DNA from: Chthoniobacterales bacterium
Lineage (GTDB): Bacteria > Verrucomicrobiota > Verrucomicrobiia > Chthoniobacterales > UBA10450
NCBI GenBank assembly: GCA_013695905.1
Contig: JACCZQ010000537.1
Location: 1-16,287 of the forward strand
Length of the DNA: 16,287 nucleotides
Reading direction: 5' to 3'
The notes beneath the pieces are model-generated. The model ran no database searches. It was not told the DNA's origin and worked only from the letters and a program-made list of their open reading frames with translations. The first letter of the stretch is position 1, and every line of letters starts with the position of its first letter. Positions 7,911-13,764 of this stretch are shown here, piece by piece. A program made the position numbers and the translations under genes.

Positions 7911-8698
7911 GATAATTTCGAGGCGGAAAGCTCCAGCGTCTCGTCAAATTTCTGGAGATTATCGATCAACAGGTGCGCCCAGGGTCGATCCACCGTCTGC
8001 ACCTGGCTGATAATCCCCTCTTCAAAATAAAACCGTCCCTGCCGCCAGCGGAACACCTCCGCCACCGCCGACTCGCCCTCGAGCGAGCCGAAGACCGCGT
8101 GCCGCACATTCCCATGGTGCAGGTAAATCTCACAGTTCCCGCGGCCGGACTTAAAGGTGAAGCGCCCGCTGCGCTGGCCGAGGCAGCTCATCTGTAAAAT
8201 TTCCGCCGCCGAGAATTGGTTCAGATTACCGATCAGCGAATGGCAGGGATCGATCCCCTCCGAGTGCATCCCGGAGCCATGGCTCTCCAGCGAATGCACA
8301 AACCCGTGCAACTCCCGCCGCAAAAGCCTTTCGCTGCGGCCGGTCACCACCCGCTCGATCTTCTGCTGCGCGGCAGTCTCGATGAATTCGGAGCTGCGCG
8401 GCCGGGGCGTGAGGCAAATGATTCGCAAAGATGGGAAATGCTGGCGGGCATTGGTCGCCTGCTCCAGCGCGATCTCCGGCTCACCTTCCACCACGAACCC
8501 GTCGAAATTCTCCGCCAGCAGCACACAGACCGCCTCCGACATCGTGCGGACGATCCGGGTCTCCAGCGCGTCGATCTCGTCAAAGATGGAGAGCGCGCAG
8601 TCCTGAAAGACCGGGTCCGCATTTAAGATGAGTAGGCGAGTTTCCACGATCACGGCAGCCAGCGGAGAAGTGATCAGCAAGAACCTTGCCCGCGCCAT
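7907..8698 (-). CDS. Degenerate receiver plus DUF4388 (PATAN-like) domain protein
   Basis: A cytoplasmic signalling or adaptor protein, 263 residues from the ATG at 8698. The N-terminal part (about 20-130) has a receiver-like beta-alpha pattern (TRLLILNADPVF, then FDGFVVEGEP, then RIICLTPRP) but lacks the phosphorylation set: the acidic pair is NAD, the acceptor position appears to be Glu71, and the usual Lys-Pro is replaced by Gly-Arg. The second part (about 150-255) is DUF4388-like: LIGNLNQFSAAEILQMSCLG (155-174), GRFTF, IYLHHGNVRHAVFG (191-204), and AVAEVFRWRQGRFYFEE (211-227). DUF4388/PATAN domains are known from PatA-type regulators in cyanobacteria and from myxobacterial proteins, as protein-interaction modules. 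A GTG at 8647 is an alternative start that would begin just before the receiver-like fold and may be the true one. It overlaps the next gene by ATGA. Confidence 0.85.
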   Translation of the reverse strand: MARARFLLITSPLAAVIVETRLLILNADPVFQDCALSIFDEIDALETRIVRTMSEAVCVLLAENFDGFVVEGEPEIALEQATNARQHFPSLRIICLTPRPRSSEFIETAAQQKIERVVTGRSERLLRRELHGFVHSLESHGSGMHSEGIDPCHSLIGNLNQFSAAEILQMSCLGQRSGRFTFKSGRGNCEIYLHHGNVRHAVFGSLEGESAVAEVFRWRQGRFYFEEGIISQVQTVDRPWAHLLIDNLQKFDETLELSASKLS

Positions 8699-8762
8699 CC
8701 GAAAACAGCAGCCACTCTGATGGGAAGCTCTCCCGTCGTTTCTTCCCCGGTTCCTCCCACCC

Positions 8763-9710
8763 CTACCGCCGCCACTCCACCCGCGGCTTCGGCGCCGCGA
8801 AACTCTCCGGCGCGATCTCGTGCGCCGTGCGGAAATGCACCTTCGCCACCTGCCGCAACGCCTCCGCCCCGCCGTCGGCCACGATCTGCCGCGCCGCCTC
8901 CTTCACCGCCGCCGACACCCCGCGGCTCAGCTTCAATCCCAGAGCCTTCCCGCGTTTCTCCAGCCAATCGATAAACGCCTCCCGCGCCAGAATCGACGCC
9001 GCCGCCACCGCCGGGTCCGATTCCGCCTTCGTCCGCTGCTCCAGCTGAATCTCACGCCCGCGCGCGAAGAGCGACCGCTCAATCACCCGCGCGTCCGCAA
9101 ATTTATCCGAGAGCGCCCGCGGACAATCACTCCGCTTCGCCAGCAGATTCTCGATCACGCGCGCGTGGCCCCAGCCGAGAAGGCTGTTGAGGTTCCCGAA
9201 CTTCACATACAGCTCGTTGTATTTCTCCGGCCCGATCACGATCACCTCCGCGACCGCTCCCTGAGTCTTGCGAATCGCCTCTGCCAGCGCGCGAATCTTC
9301 GCATCCGACGTGATGCGTTTGCTGTCCTGAATGCCGGCGCTCTTGAAACTCCGCGCAATTCCCCGGTCCACATACACGCCCGCGATCACCAGCGGCCCGA
9401 AAAAATCACCTTTCCCGCTCTCATCCACGCCAAAGTGCGGTTCGAACATCTCCGGCGAGTGCACCTCCTCGTAGCCGAGCTTCGCCTCGCCGAGCACCTC
9501 CGGCTCCAGCACGAACTGCACGAACTCCTCCACGCCCTTGCCTTGCACCAGCACCTTCGGCCCCTTCTCATACACAGCCACGCTGAGCTTCTCCTTCTGC
9601 GCGAAGAACAGCGTATAAGGCTTCGGCGAAAACGTGTAACCGCGCTCCGTCAACACGGCGCGGAGCTGCACCGCCTGCTCGGGCGTGAGCGGATGTGTGG
9701 AGGAGTTCAT
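8763..9710 (-). CDS. rnhC: Ribonuclease HIII
   Basis: Cleaves RNA in RNA-DNA hybrids. The 315-residue protein has an N-terminal substrate-binding domain (about 1-85, TBP-like in known RNase HIII structures), then the catalytic domain starting FGVDESGKGDFFGPL (93-107). The catalytic acidic residues are visible as Asp96, Glu97, Asp202 (SDKF) and Asp232 (within TKAESDPAVAAASILAR). QDSKRI (128-133) and YNELYVKFGNLNSLLGWGHA (164-183) are further family motifs. The GxG signature 'ESGKGD' separates HIII from HII. I chose the ATG at 9710 because it gives the usual N-terminus; the open frame continues upstream to 9905 only through an intergenic inverted repeat and the opposite mutY gene. It is divergent from mutY, with a repeat filling the 109-base gap. 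Confidence 0.96.
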   Translation of the reverse strand: MNSSTHPLTPEQAVQLRAVLTERGYTFSPKPYTLFFAQKEKLSVAVYEKGPKVLVQGKGVEEFVQFVLEPEVLGEAKLGYEEVHSPEMFEPHFGVDESGKGDFFGPLVIAGVYVDRGIARSFKSAGIQDSKRITSDAKIRALAEAIRKTQGAVAEVIVIGPEKYNELYVKFGNLNSLLGWGHARVIENLLAKRSDCPRALSDKFADARVIERSLFARGREIQLEQRTKAESDPAVAAASILAREAFIDWLEKRGKALGLKLSRGVSAAVKEAARQIVADGGAEALRQVAKVHFRTAHEIAPESFAAPKPRVEWRR

Positions 9711-9723
9711 GCTGGACGGAGAA

Positions 9724-9822
9724 CGCCGAACATCGAACATCCAACACCGAACATCGAATGAAGAGAGCGCGCTGCGACCATTCCCACTTCGATGTTCGGC
9801 GTTCGATGTTCGATGTTCGATG
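9724..9822. repeat. Long imperfect inverted repeat filling the rnhC/mutY divergent region
   Basis: Arms of 35 bases (9724-9758 and 9788-9822) are complementary at 31 of 35 positions around a 29-base loop. Each arm consists of short iterations of GAACATC or its complement GATGTTC, with one GCCGAAC variant. The type is, from memory, a dispersed intergenic repeat in Verrucomicrobiota and related genomes, where it is often mistranslated as 'FDVRCSMFDV' peptides. The last three bases of the right arm (9820-9822) are the mutY ATG, and the left arm begins 14 bases upstream of the rnhC ATG, so any promoter for either gene must lie in the repeat or in its loop. Confidence 0.92.
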
Positions 9823-10854
9823 ATAATTTCTTCATTTCCAAAATTCCGCCGTGCGCTCCTCGCCTGGTCCGCGGCCCACGGCCGCGACCTCCCCTGGCGC
9901 CGCACCCGCGACCCCTACGCCATCCTCGTCAGCGAGATCATGCTCCAGCAGACGCAGGTGGCGACCGTCCTCTCTTATTATAGAGAGTGGCTCCGCCGCT
10001 TCCCGGATGTGCGCACGCTCGCCGCCGCCTCCGCATCAGACGTGCTGCACGCCTGGCAGGGCCTCGGCTACTACGCCCGCGCCCGGAATCTTCACGCCGC
10101 CGCGAAAATCATCGTCGAGCAACACCGCGGCACCTTCCCGACTTCAGCGGAGGAAATCCGCAAACTCCCCGGCGTCGGCCGCTACACCGCGAATGCCGTC
10201 GCTACGTTCGCCTTCGACCACTCCCTCCCGATCGTCGAGGCCAACACCGCCCGCCTCCTCGCCCGCCTCTTAAATCTGCAGCTTCGCATCGACAGCACCG
10301 CCGGCCAGCAGCACCTCTGGTCCCTCGCCACCGGTCTCCTCCCGCGACACAACGCCGGAACCCACAACTCCGCCCTGATGGACCTGGGCGCGCTGATCTG
10401 TACTCCCGGCCAGCCAAACTGCCCCGCCTGTCCCGTCCGCGAGTTCTGCACCGCGGTCCATCCAGCGAAGCTCCCCCTCAAAAAGCCTCGCACCGAGCTG
10501 AAGCAGCTCACCGAACACCACAGCTACATCCGCCGGAACGGCAGCATCCTGCTCGAGCAATCCACCGACCGCTGGCGCGGCATGTGGATCTTCCCCCGCC
10601 TCGCGAATCCTCCCGCCGCCGCCCCCCTCCACCAGTCACACTTCCCCTTCACCCATCACCGCGTCGCATTGCGCATCTTCAAAACCAAAGCCCCGCGCGG
10701 GATGGCAGCCAATCAAAAATGGACGAAAGTCGAGGAAGTAGAGCAGATCGCGATGCCCTCCCCTCACCGCCGCGCCCTCCGCGAGCTGCTCGCCGCCAGC
10801 GCGGCAGGCTCTTGCCGCAACACTTCATCATATGTTAACTTCAACACCCGATGA
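9820..10854 (+). CDS. mutY: Adenine DNA glycosylase MutY
   Basis: Removes adenine mispaired with 8-oxoguanine in base-excision repair. The 344-residue protein has the N-terminal helix-hairpin-helix domain with LPWRRTRDPYAILVSEIMLQ (24-43, catalytic Glu39), QTQVATV (44-50), GLGYYARARNL (81-91) and the hairpin LPGVGRYTA (116-124). The [4Fe-4S] cluster motif is complete: Cys194-x6-Cys201-x2-Cys204-x5-Cys210. A NUDIX-like C-terminal domain (about 228-325) includes FPFTHHRVALRIF, equivalent to the FSH 8-oxoG-sensing loop, here with Thr for Ser. Odd point: the position of catalytic Asp138 of E. coli (in ILDGN) reads IVEAN, so Glu140 replaces Asp. The ATG at 9820 is the last codon of the upstream inverted repeat and has no Shine-Dalgarno. 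The TGA overlaps the start of the antitoxin gene (ATGA). Confidence 0.95.
   Translation: MIISSFPKFRRALLAWSAAHGRDLPWRRTRDPYAILVSEIMLQQTQVATVLSYYREWLRRFPDVRTLAAASASDVLHAWQGLGYYARARNLHAAAKIIVEQHRGTFPTSAEEIRKLPGVGRYTANAVATFAFDHSLPIVEANTARLLARLLNLQLRIDSTAGQQHLWSLATGLLPRHNAGTHNSALMDLGALICTPGQPNCPACPVREFCTAVHPAKLPLKKPRTELKQLTEHHSYIRRNGSILLEQSTDRWRGMWIFPRLANPPAAAPLHQSHFPFTHHRVALRIFKTKAPRGMAANQKWTKVEEVEQIAMPSPHRRALRELLAASAAGSCRNTSSYVNFNTR
10801..10818 (+). other. Perfect-arm hairpin inside the mutY 3' end
   Basis: GCGGCA (10801-10806) and TGCCGC (10813-10818) are perfect inverted arms around a 6-base loop, within codons for the last residues of MutY, 33 bases before the antitoxin start. The MutY tail from about residue 329 (SAAGSCRNTSSYVNFNTR) is beyond the usual domain end. 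It might affect transcription into, or translation of, the toxin-antitoxin pair, but it has no U tract and may be chance. Confidence 0.25.
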
Positions 10855-11057
10855 GCACGCTGAGCGAAATCGAAGCCGCCGCTGATGCACTGCCGCTGCA
10901 GGAAAAGCAGGAGCTGATGGTGTTCCTCGCCGCCCGGTTGCGTGAGGAGACGAATACCGCCACCAGCAAGCGCGGCTTTCCTGTCTCGAAAGGGCGCGCG
11001 CCGTTCACCTCTGACGACGTCGCCCGGATCGACTCAGCCGCTGATCTGGCGGAATGA
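10851..11057 (+). CDS. VapB-like antitoxin
   Basis: A 68-residue protein, probably the antitoxin of the PIN-domain toxin encoded next to it. The N-terminal half is a helical segment, IEAAADALPLQEKQELMVFL (7-26), of a type seen in small antitoxins; the C-terminal half, RGFPVSKGRAPFTSDDVARI (41-60), looks like the extended toxin-neutralising tail, with the 'G.P.S.GR.P.T' pattern common in antitoxins partnered with PIN toxins. No AbrB or ribbon-helix-helix motif is obvious, so how it binds DNA is unclear. The ATG overlaps the mutY stop by four bases and its own stop overlaps the toxin start by four, so all three genes can be translationally coupled. The role is inferred mainly from size and position. 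Confidence 0.8.
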   Translation: MSTLSEIEAAADALPLQEKQELMVFLAARLREETNTATSKRGFPVSKGRAPFTSDDVARIDSAADLAE

Positions 11058-11455
11058 CGTGGCTCCTCGACGGCAACGTGCTCGTCGCACTCGCTGTCGA
11101 TACGCATGAGTTCCATCGCCGCGCCCATCGGTGGTTCGATTCACTCGCAGAGCCTTTCGCCACTTGTGCCGTAACAGAGGGCACGCTGCTGCGCGTGCAC
11201 ATGAAGGTGGCAGCCGACAGCAGCGCGCTGGCTGCCTGGACGGCGCTCGCAGCGATTCACGTCATGCGCGGACACGTATTCTGGGAGGACGGGTTCAGCT
11301 ACAGCGAGCTGACTCCGCACGGTATCAGAGGCTCATCTCAAGTCACCGATGCATGGCTGTCGGAGCTCGCACGCCGCCGGGGAGGCAAACTGGCAACTCT
11401 GGATATTGCATTGGCCGCAGAGCACCCGGATGTGGGTCTGCTGATTCCGACGTAG
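11054..11455 (+). CDS. VapC-like PIN-domain ribonuclease toxin
   Basis: A 133-residue PIN-domain endoribonuclease, the probable toxin of a type II VapBC module; VapC toxins cleave tRNA or rRNA with a Mg-dependent acidic site. The four expected acidic residues are present: Asp6 in LLDGNVLVAL, Glu42 in CAVTEGTLLRV, Asp99 in SSQVTDAWLSELARRRGG, and Asp117 in KLATLD. The typical length is about 130-140. It starts within the antitoxin gene by ATGA overlap. The active site looks intact, so the toxin is likely functional unless regulated by its partner. Downstream there is a hairpin (11460-11504), then yicC. The subfamily with 'FHRRAHRWFDSL' after the first strand is common in environmental bacteria. 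Confidence 0.93.
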   Translation: MTWLLDGNVLVALAVDTHEFHRRAHRWFDSLAEPFATCAVTEGTLLRVHMKVAADSSALAAWTALAAIHVMRGHVFWEDGFSYSELTPHGIRGSSQVTDAWLSELARRRGGKLATLDIALAAEHPDVGLLIPT

Positions 11456-11459
11456 TGGA

Positions 11460-11504
11460 CGCACCGTAGGCGCTCCACAAAACACTGGCAGCACCTCCGG
11501 TGCG
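11460..11504. repeat. Hairpin-forming inverted repeat between vapC and yicC
   Basis: Arms CGCACCGTAGGCGCT (11460-11474) and AGCACCTCCGGTGCG (11490-11504) are complementary at 13 of 15 positions around a 15-base loop; CGTAGG and a second CCTACG at 11506-11511 give an alternative pairing. It starts 5 bases after the vapC stop and ends 42 bases before yicC. No U tract follows, so it is either a REP-like repeat or a weak stem that protects mRNA, rather than an intrinsic terminator. Confidence 0.6.
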
Positions 11505-11546
11505 ACCTACGTTCCTCCCACTCATGCACCCCACCAGAGCCGACAA

Positions 11547-12422
11547 ATGAGGAGCATGACCGGATACGGCCGCGGCGAAATCGATCGCGACGGCACGAAG
11601 TTCACCGTCTCGCTCAATTCCGTAAACCGGAAGCAGAGCGACATCGTCATCAATCTCCCGCGGGAACTCGCCGAGCTGGAGCCGCGCATCCGCCAGGCCA
11701 TCAACGAGAAACTCTCCCGCGGCCGCACCAGCGTCGTCGTCGGGTGCGAAGACGGCGCGCCGCAGAATCGCAAGCTCGCGCTCGATACCACCCTGGCCCG
11801 TTCCTACCACGAAGCCATGCTCGCGCTGCAGAAGCAGCTCGGCGTGGCGGGCGAGATCACCATCGGCAGCATTTTGCAGGCGCCGGGCGTCATGCGTTTT
11901 TCCGAGAGCAACAGAGATGCAGAAGCATCATGGCCGCCCATCGAGCAGGCACTGCACTCCGCGCTCGCCGAGTTGATCAAGATGCGCGAACGCGAAGGCA
12001 AACATCTCGCGAAAGATCTGCAGCAGCGCCTCAAGCTCATCCGCAGCACCATCAAAGAAGTGCGCGCGCTTTTCCCCGAAGTGGTGCAGCGACATCGCAC
12101 CGCGTTGCACGAGCGGATTAGAAAAGCGGGCGTGGACGTCGCCGCGGAGGACGAGCGCCTGCTCAAGGAAGTGGCGCTCTTCGCCGACCGCTCCGACGTT
12201 TCCGAGGAACTGACGCGGCTCGACAGCCACCTCACGCAATTCGCCGATCACCTGCGCAAAGACGAAGCCGTCGGCCGCACCCTCGAATTCATCACCCAGG
12301 AAATCGCGCGCGAGCTAAACACCCTCGGCGCCAAAGCGAACGACGCCGCGATCGCGCAGCGCGTGGTTGCGTGCAAGGCAGAGCTGGAGAAAATCCGCGA
12401 GCAGATCCAGAACCTTGAGTAA
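11547..12422 (+). CDS. yicC: YicC/YloC-family endoribonuclease
   Basis: A 291-residue protein of the YicC family; characterised members are endoribonucleases acting on small RNAs and mRNA. The N-terminus RSMTGYGRGEI (2-12) matches the family start, and SLNSVNRKQSDIVINLPREL (22-41) corresponds to the 'E.rSVNhRylD' motif. The C-terminal DUF1732 end is clear in LEFITQEIARELNTLGAKAN (about 248-267), followed by AELEKIREQIQNLE, also highly conserved. Length is as expected. Start: ATG at 11547 gives MRSMTGYG, as in homologues; a second in-frame ATG at 11556 follows GAGGAG too closely to be a better choice. It is the first gene of a yicC-gmk-coaC-coaB cluster and overlaps gmk by 8 bases if gmk starts at its TTG. 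Confidence 0.95.
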   Translation: MRSMTGYGRGEIDRDGTKFTVSLNSVNRKQSDIVINLPRELAELEPRIRQAINEKLSRGRTSVVVGCEDGAPQNRKLALDTTLARSYHEAMLALQKQLGVAGEITIGSILQAPGVMRFSESNRDAEASWPPIEQALHSALAELIKMREREGKHLAKDLQQRLKLIRSTIKEVRALFPEVVQRHRTALHERIRKAGVDVAAEDERLLKEVALFADRSDVSEELTRLDSHLTQFADHLRKDEAVGRTLEFITQEIARELNTLGAKANDAAIAQRVVACKAELEKIREQIQNLE

Positions 12423-13026
12423 ACAATTCACCCGCTGCGGCATTCTGTTCGTCGTGTCGGCCCCATCGGGCGCCGGCAAGACCACCCTCTGCGACGCTCT
12501 CCGCCAGACGCCGAACTTCACTTACTCCGTCTCCTGCACCACGCGCGAGCCACGGGCTGGAGAGATCGAAGGTGAGGATTACCACTTCCTCACCGAGCGC
12601 GATTTTCTCGAGCGCGTCCGGGCCGGTGAGTTCCTCGAATACGCCAAAGTGCATGAGCATTACTACGGCACGCTGCAGAAACCGATCCGGGCCCATCTCG
12701 ACGAAGGTGTGGACGTGCTCATCGACATCGACATCCAGGGAGCAGCTGCCATTCGGCAGTATGACGATCCTCTGATCCGCCGCGCCTTGTGCGACGTCTT
12801 CATCATGCCGCCCGATCTCGATGAACTCCGCCGCCGCCTCACCAAACGCGGCACCGAAACCGCCGAGCAGATCGAGTTGCGCCTCACGACGGCGGCGCGC
12901 GAGATGGAGCTGTGGCGGGATTATCGCTACACCATCATCAGCCAGTCGATGGAGGAAGACCTCACGAAATTTCGCCACATCATGGGTGCCGAGCGATATC
13001 TGAGTCGCCGGCTGGTCTTAGCCTGA
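12415..13026 (+). CDS. gmk: Guanylate kinase
   Basis: Phosphorylates GMP to GDP with ATP. With the TTG start at 12415 the product is 203 residues, the usual size. The P-loop is APSGAGKTT (16-24). The GMP-binding segment follows: SVSCTTREPRAGE (38-50) and GEDYHFLT (53-60), then the GMP-binding EYAKVHEHYYGT region, VLIDIDIQGAAAIR with the DIQG motif, and a lid with LDELRRRLTKRGTE, all in family order. No ATG is in frame near the N-terminus; the TTG at 12415 begins MSKQFTRCGILFVVSAPSG, a plausible short lead into the first strand, and overlaps the yicC stop by 8 bases, fitting translational coupling. Upstream non-ATG starts would add an Arg-rich tail and are less likely. The usual following gene rpoZ is absent; coaC follows after 17 bases. 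Confidence 0.95.
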   Translation: MSKQFTRCGILFVVSAPSGAGKTTLCDALRQTPNFTYSVSCTTREPRAGEIEGEDYHFLTERDFLERVRAGEFLEYAKVHEHYYGTLQKPIRAHLDEGVDVLIDIDIQGAAAIRQYDDPLIRRALCDVFIMPPDLDELRRRLTKRGTETAEQIELRLTTAAREMELWRDYRYTIISQSMEEDLTKFRHIMGAERYLSRRLVLA

Positions 13027-13043
13027 GGCGGTCACGCATAATT

Positions 13044-13631
13044 ATGGAGACCAATCCAAAATCGGAAATCGAAAATCGAAAATGCGTCGTCCTCGGCGTC
13101 ACCGGTTCCATCGCCGCCTATAAATCCGCCGAGCTCGCGAGCCTGCTCTTCAAGCAAGGCCACGACGTGCACGTCGTCATGACGAAAGACGCGACCGAAT
13201 TCATCACGCCGCTCACGCTCCAAACCCTCTCGAAAAATCCGGTCATGACCAGCTTCTACGACGAGAAGGAGAACTGGCGGCCTGGGCACATCCAACTCGC
13301 GGACCGCGCGAATCTGCTCCTCATCGCACCAGCGACGGCGCACCTCCTCGCGGAGCTGGCGAACGGCCTGGCCAGTCATCCGCTCGCTGCGATCGCACTC
13401 GCGACGCGTGCACCCGTTCTCATCGCCCCCGCCATGAACGGCAAGATGTGGGAACATCCCGCTACCCAGGACAACGTGCTGAAGCTGCGCGAACGGGGCG
13501 TCGAGTTCATCGGACCGGAAGAAGGAATGCTCGCCTGCGGCTACGAAGGGGCCGGCCGGCTCTGGAAAGTCGATGACATCGCCTTCCGCGCGGAGTTCCT
13601 GCTGCGCAGCCAGGACAATCTCATCGCGTGA
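13044..13631 (+). CDS. coaC: Phosphopantothenoylcysteine decarboxylase (stand-alone CoaC flavoprotein)
   Basis: An FMN-dependent decarboxylase making 4'-phosphopantetheine from phosphopantothenoylcysteine in coenzyme A synthesis. The 195-residue product covers only the N-terminal half of the usual fused CoaBC: flavin-binding LGVTGSIAAYKSAEL (17-31), the active-site His82 in PGHIQLADRANLLLIAPATA (80-99), the PAMNGKMW motif (129-136) and the catalytic Cys165 in LACGYEGAGRL (163-173). It ends at a TGA that forms part of a tandem repeat, after which coaB follows as a separate gene. The first 13 residues (METNPKSEIENRK) come from an AAAATCG microrepeat and are not part of the fold. No other ATG is available near the fold, so 13044 is the best start. 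It follows gmk by 17 bases. Confidence 0.94.
   Translation: METNPKSEIENRKCVVLGVTGSIAAYKSAELASLLFKQGHDVHVVMTKDATEFITPLTLQTLSKNPVMTSFYDEKENWRPGHIQLADRANLLLIAPATAHLLAELANGLASHPLAAIALATRAPVLIAPAMNGKMWEHPATQDNVLKLRERGVEFIGPEEGMLACGYEGAGRLWKVDDIAFRAEFLLRSQDNLIA
13058..13084 (+). repeat. AAAATCG microrepeat at the 5' end of coaC
   Basis: Four imperfect iterations of AAAATCG run from 13058 to 13084 and encode the NPKSEIENRK-like N-terminus of CoaC. Similar iterations are, from memory, common as dispersed intergenic repeats in Verrucomicrobiota and Planctomycetota. Confidence 0.55.
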
Positions 13632-13762
13632 TGTGGCGCAAGTTTTCAACTTGCCGTGTATTCCTCCAGCGAGTTGAAAACTCGCGCTACCCCCGCGTGA
13701 TGCGGCGCAAGTTTTCAACTTGCCGTCTCCTCACCCAGCGAGTTGAAAACTCGCGCTACCTG
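13626..13762. repeat. Tandem pair of palindromic repeats between coaC and coaB
   Basis: Two units (13626-13694 and 13695-13762, 69 and 68 bases) each contain a left arm GCGCAAGTTTTCAACTTGC (13636-13654; 13705-13723) and a right arm GCGAGTTGAAAACTCGCGC (13669-13687; 13738-13756) that pair at 17 of 19 positions around a 14-base loop. Each arm is also a small hairpin on its own (GCAAGTT-TTC-AACTTGC and GCGAGTT-GAA-AACTCGC), so alternative folds exist. Units begin with GCGTGATG; a third GCGTGA follows at 13763. The coaC TGA lies in the first copy of GCGTGA and the coaB GTG start lies in the third. Confidence 0.93.
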
Positions 13763-13764
13763 GC

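Noticed and set aside
8820..9761. Long plus-strand open frame (313 codons) opposite rnhC
   Set aside because: It is antisense to a clearly conserved RNase HIII, is dominated by Arg/His/Leu/Pro with no recognisable motif, and ends in the inverted repeat; it is a high-GC shadow frame.
9685..9819. Upstream extension of mutY through the inverted repeat (and the matching upstream extension of rnhC)
   Set aside because: The added peptides (such as RTSNIQHRTSN and FDVRCS) are translations of the repeat, not conserved protein; the MutY and RNase HIII folds start after them.
9987..10838. Second plus-strand frame (283 codons) within mutY
   Set aside because: Pro/Arg/His-rich product in a shifted frame of a conserved gene; no motif.
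13626..13762. CRISPR array
   Set aside because: Only two tandem units, each wholly repeated with palindromic arms and no unique spacers; no cas genes.
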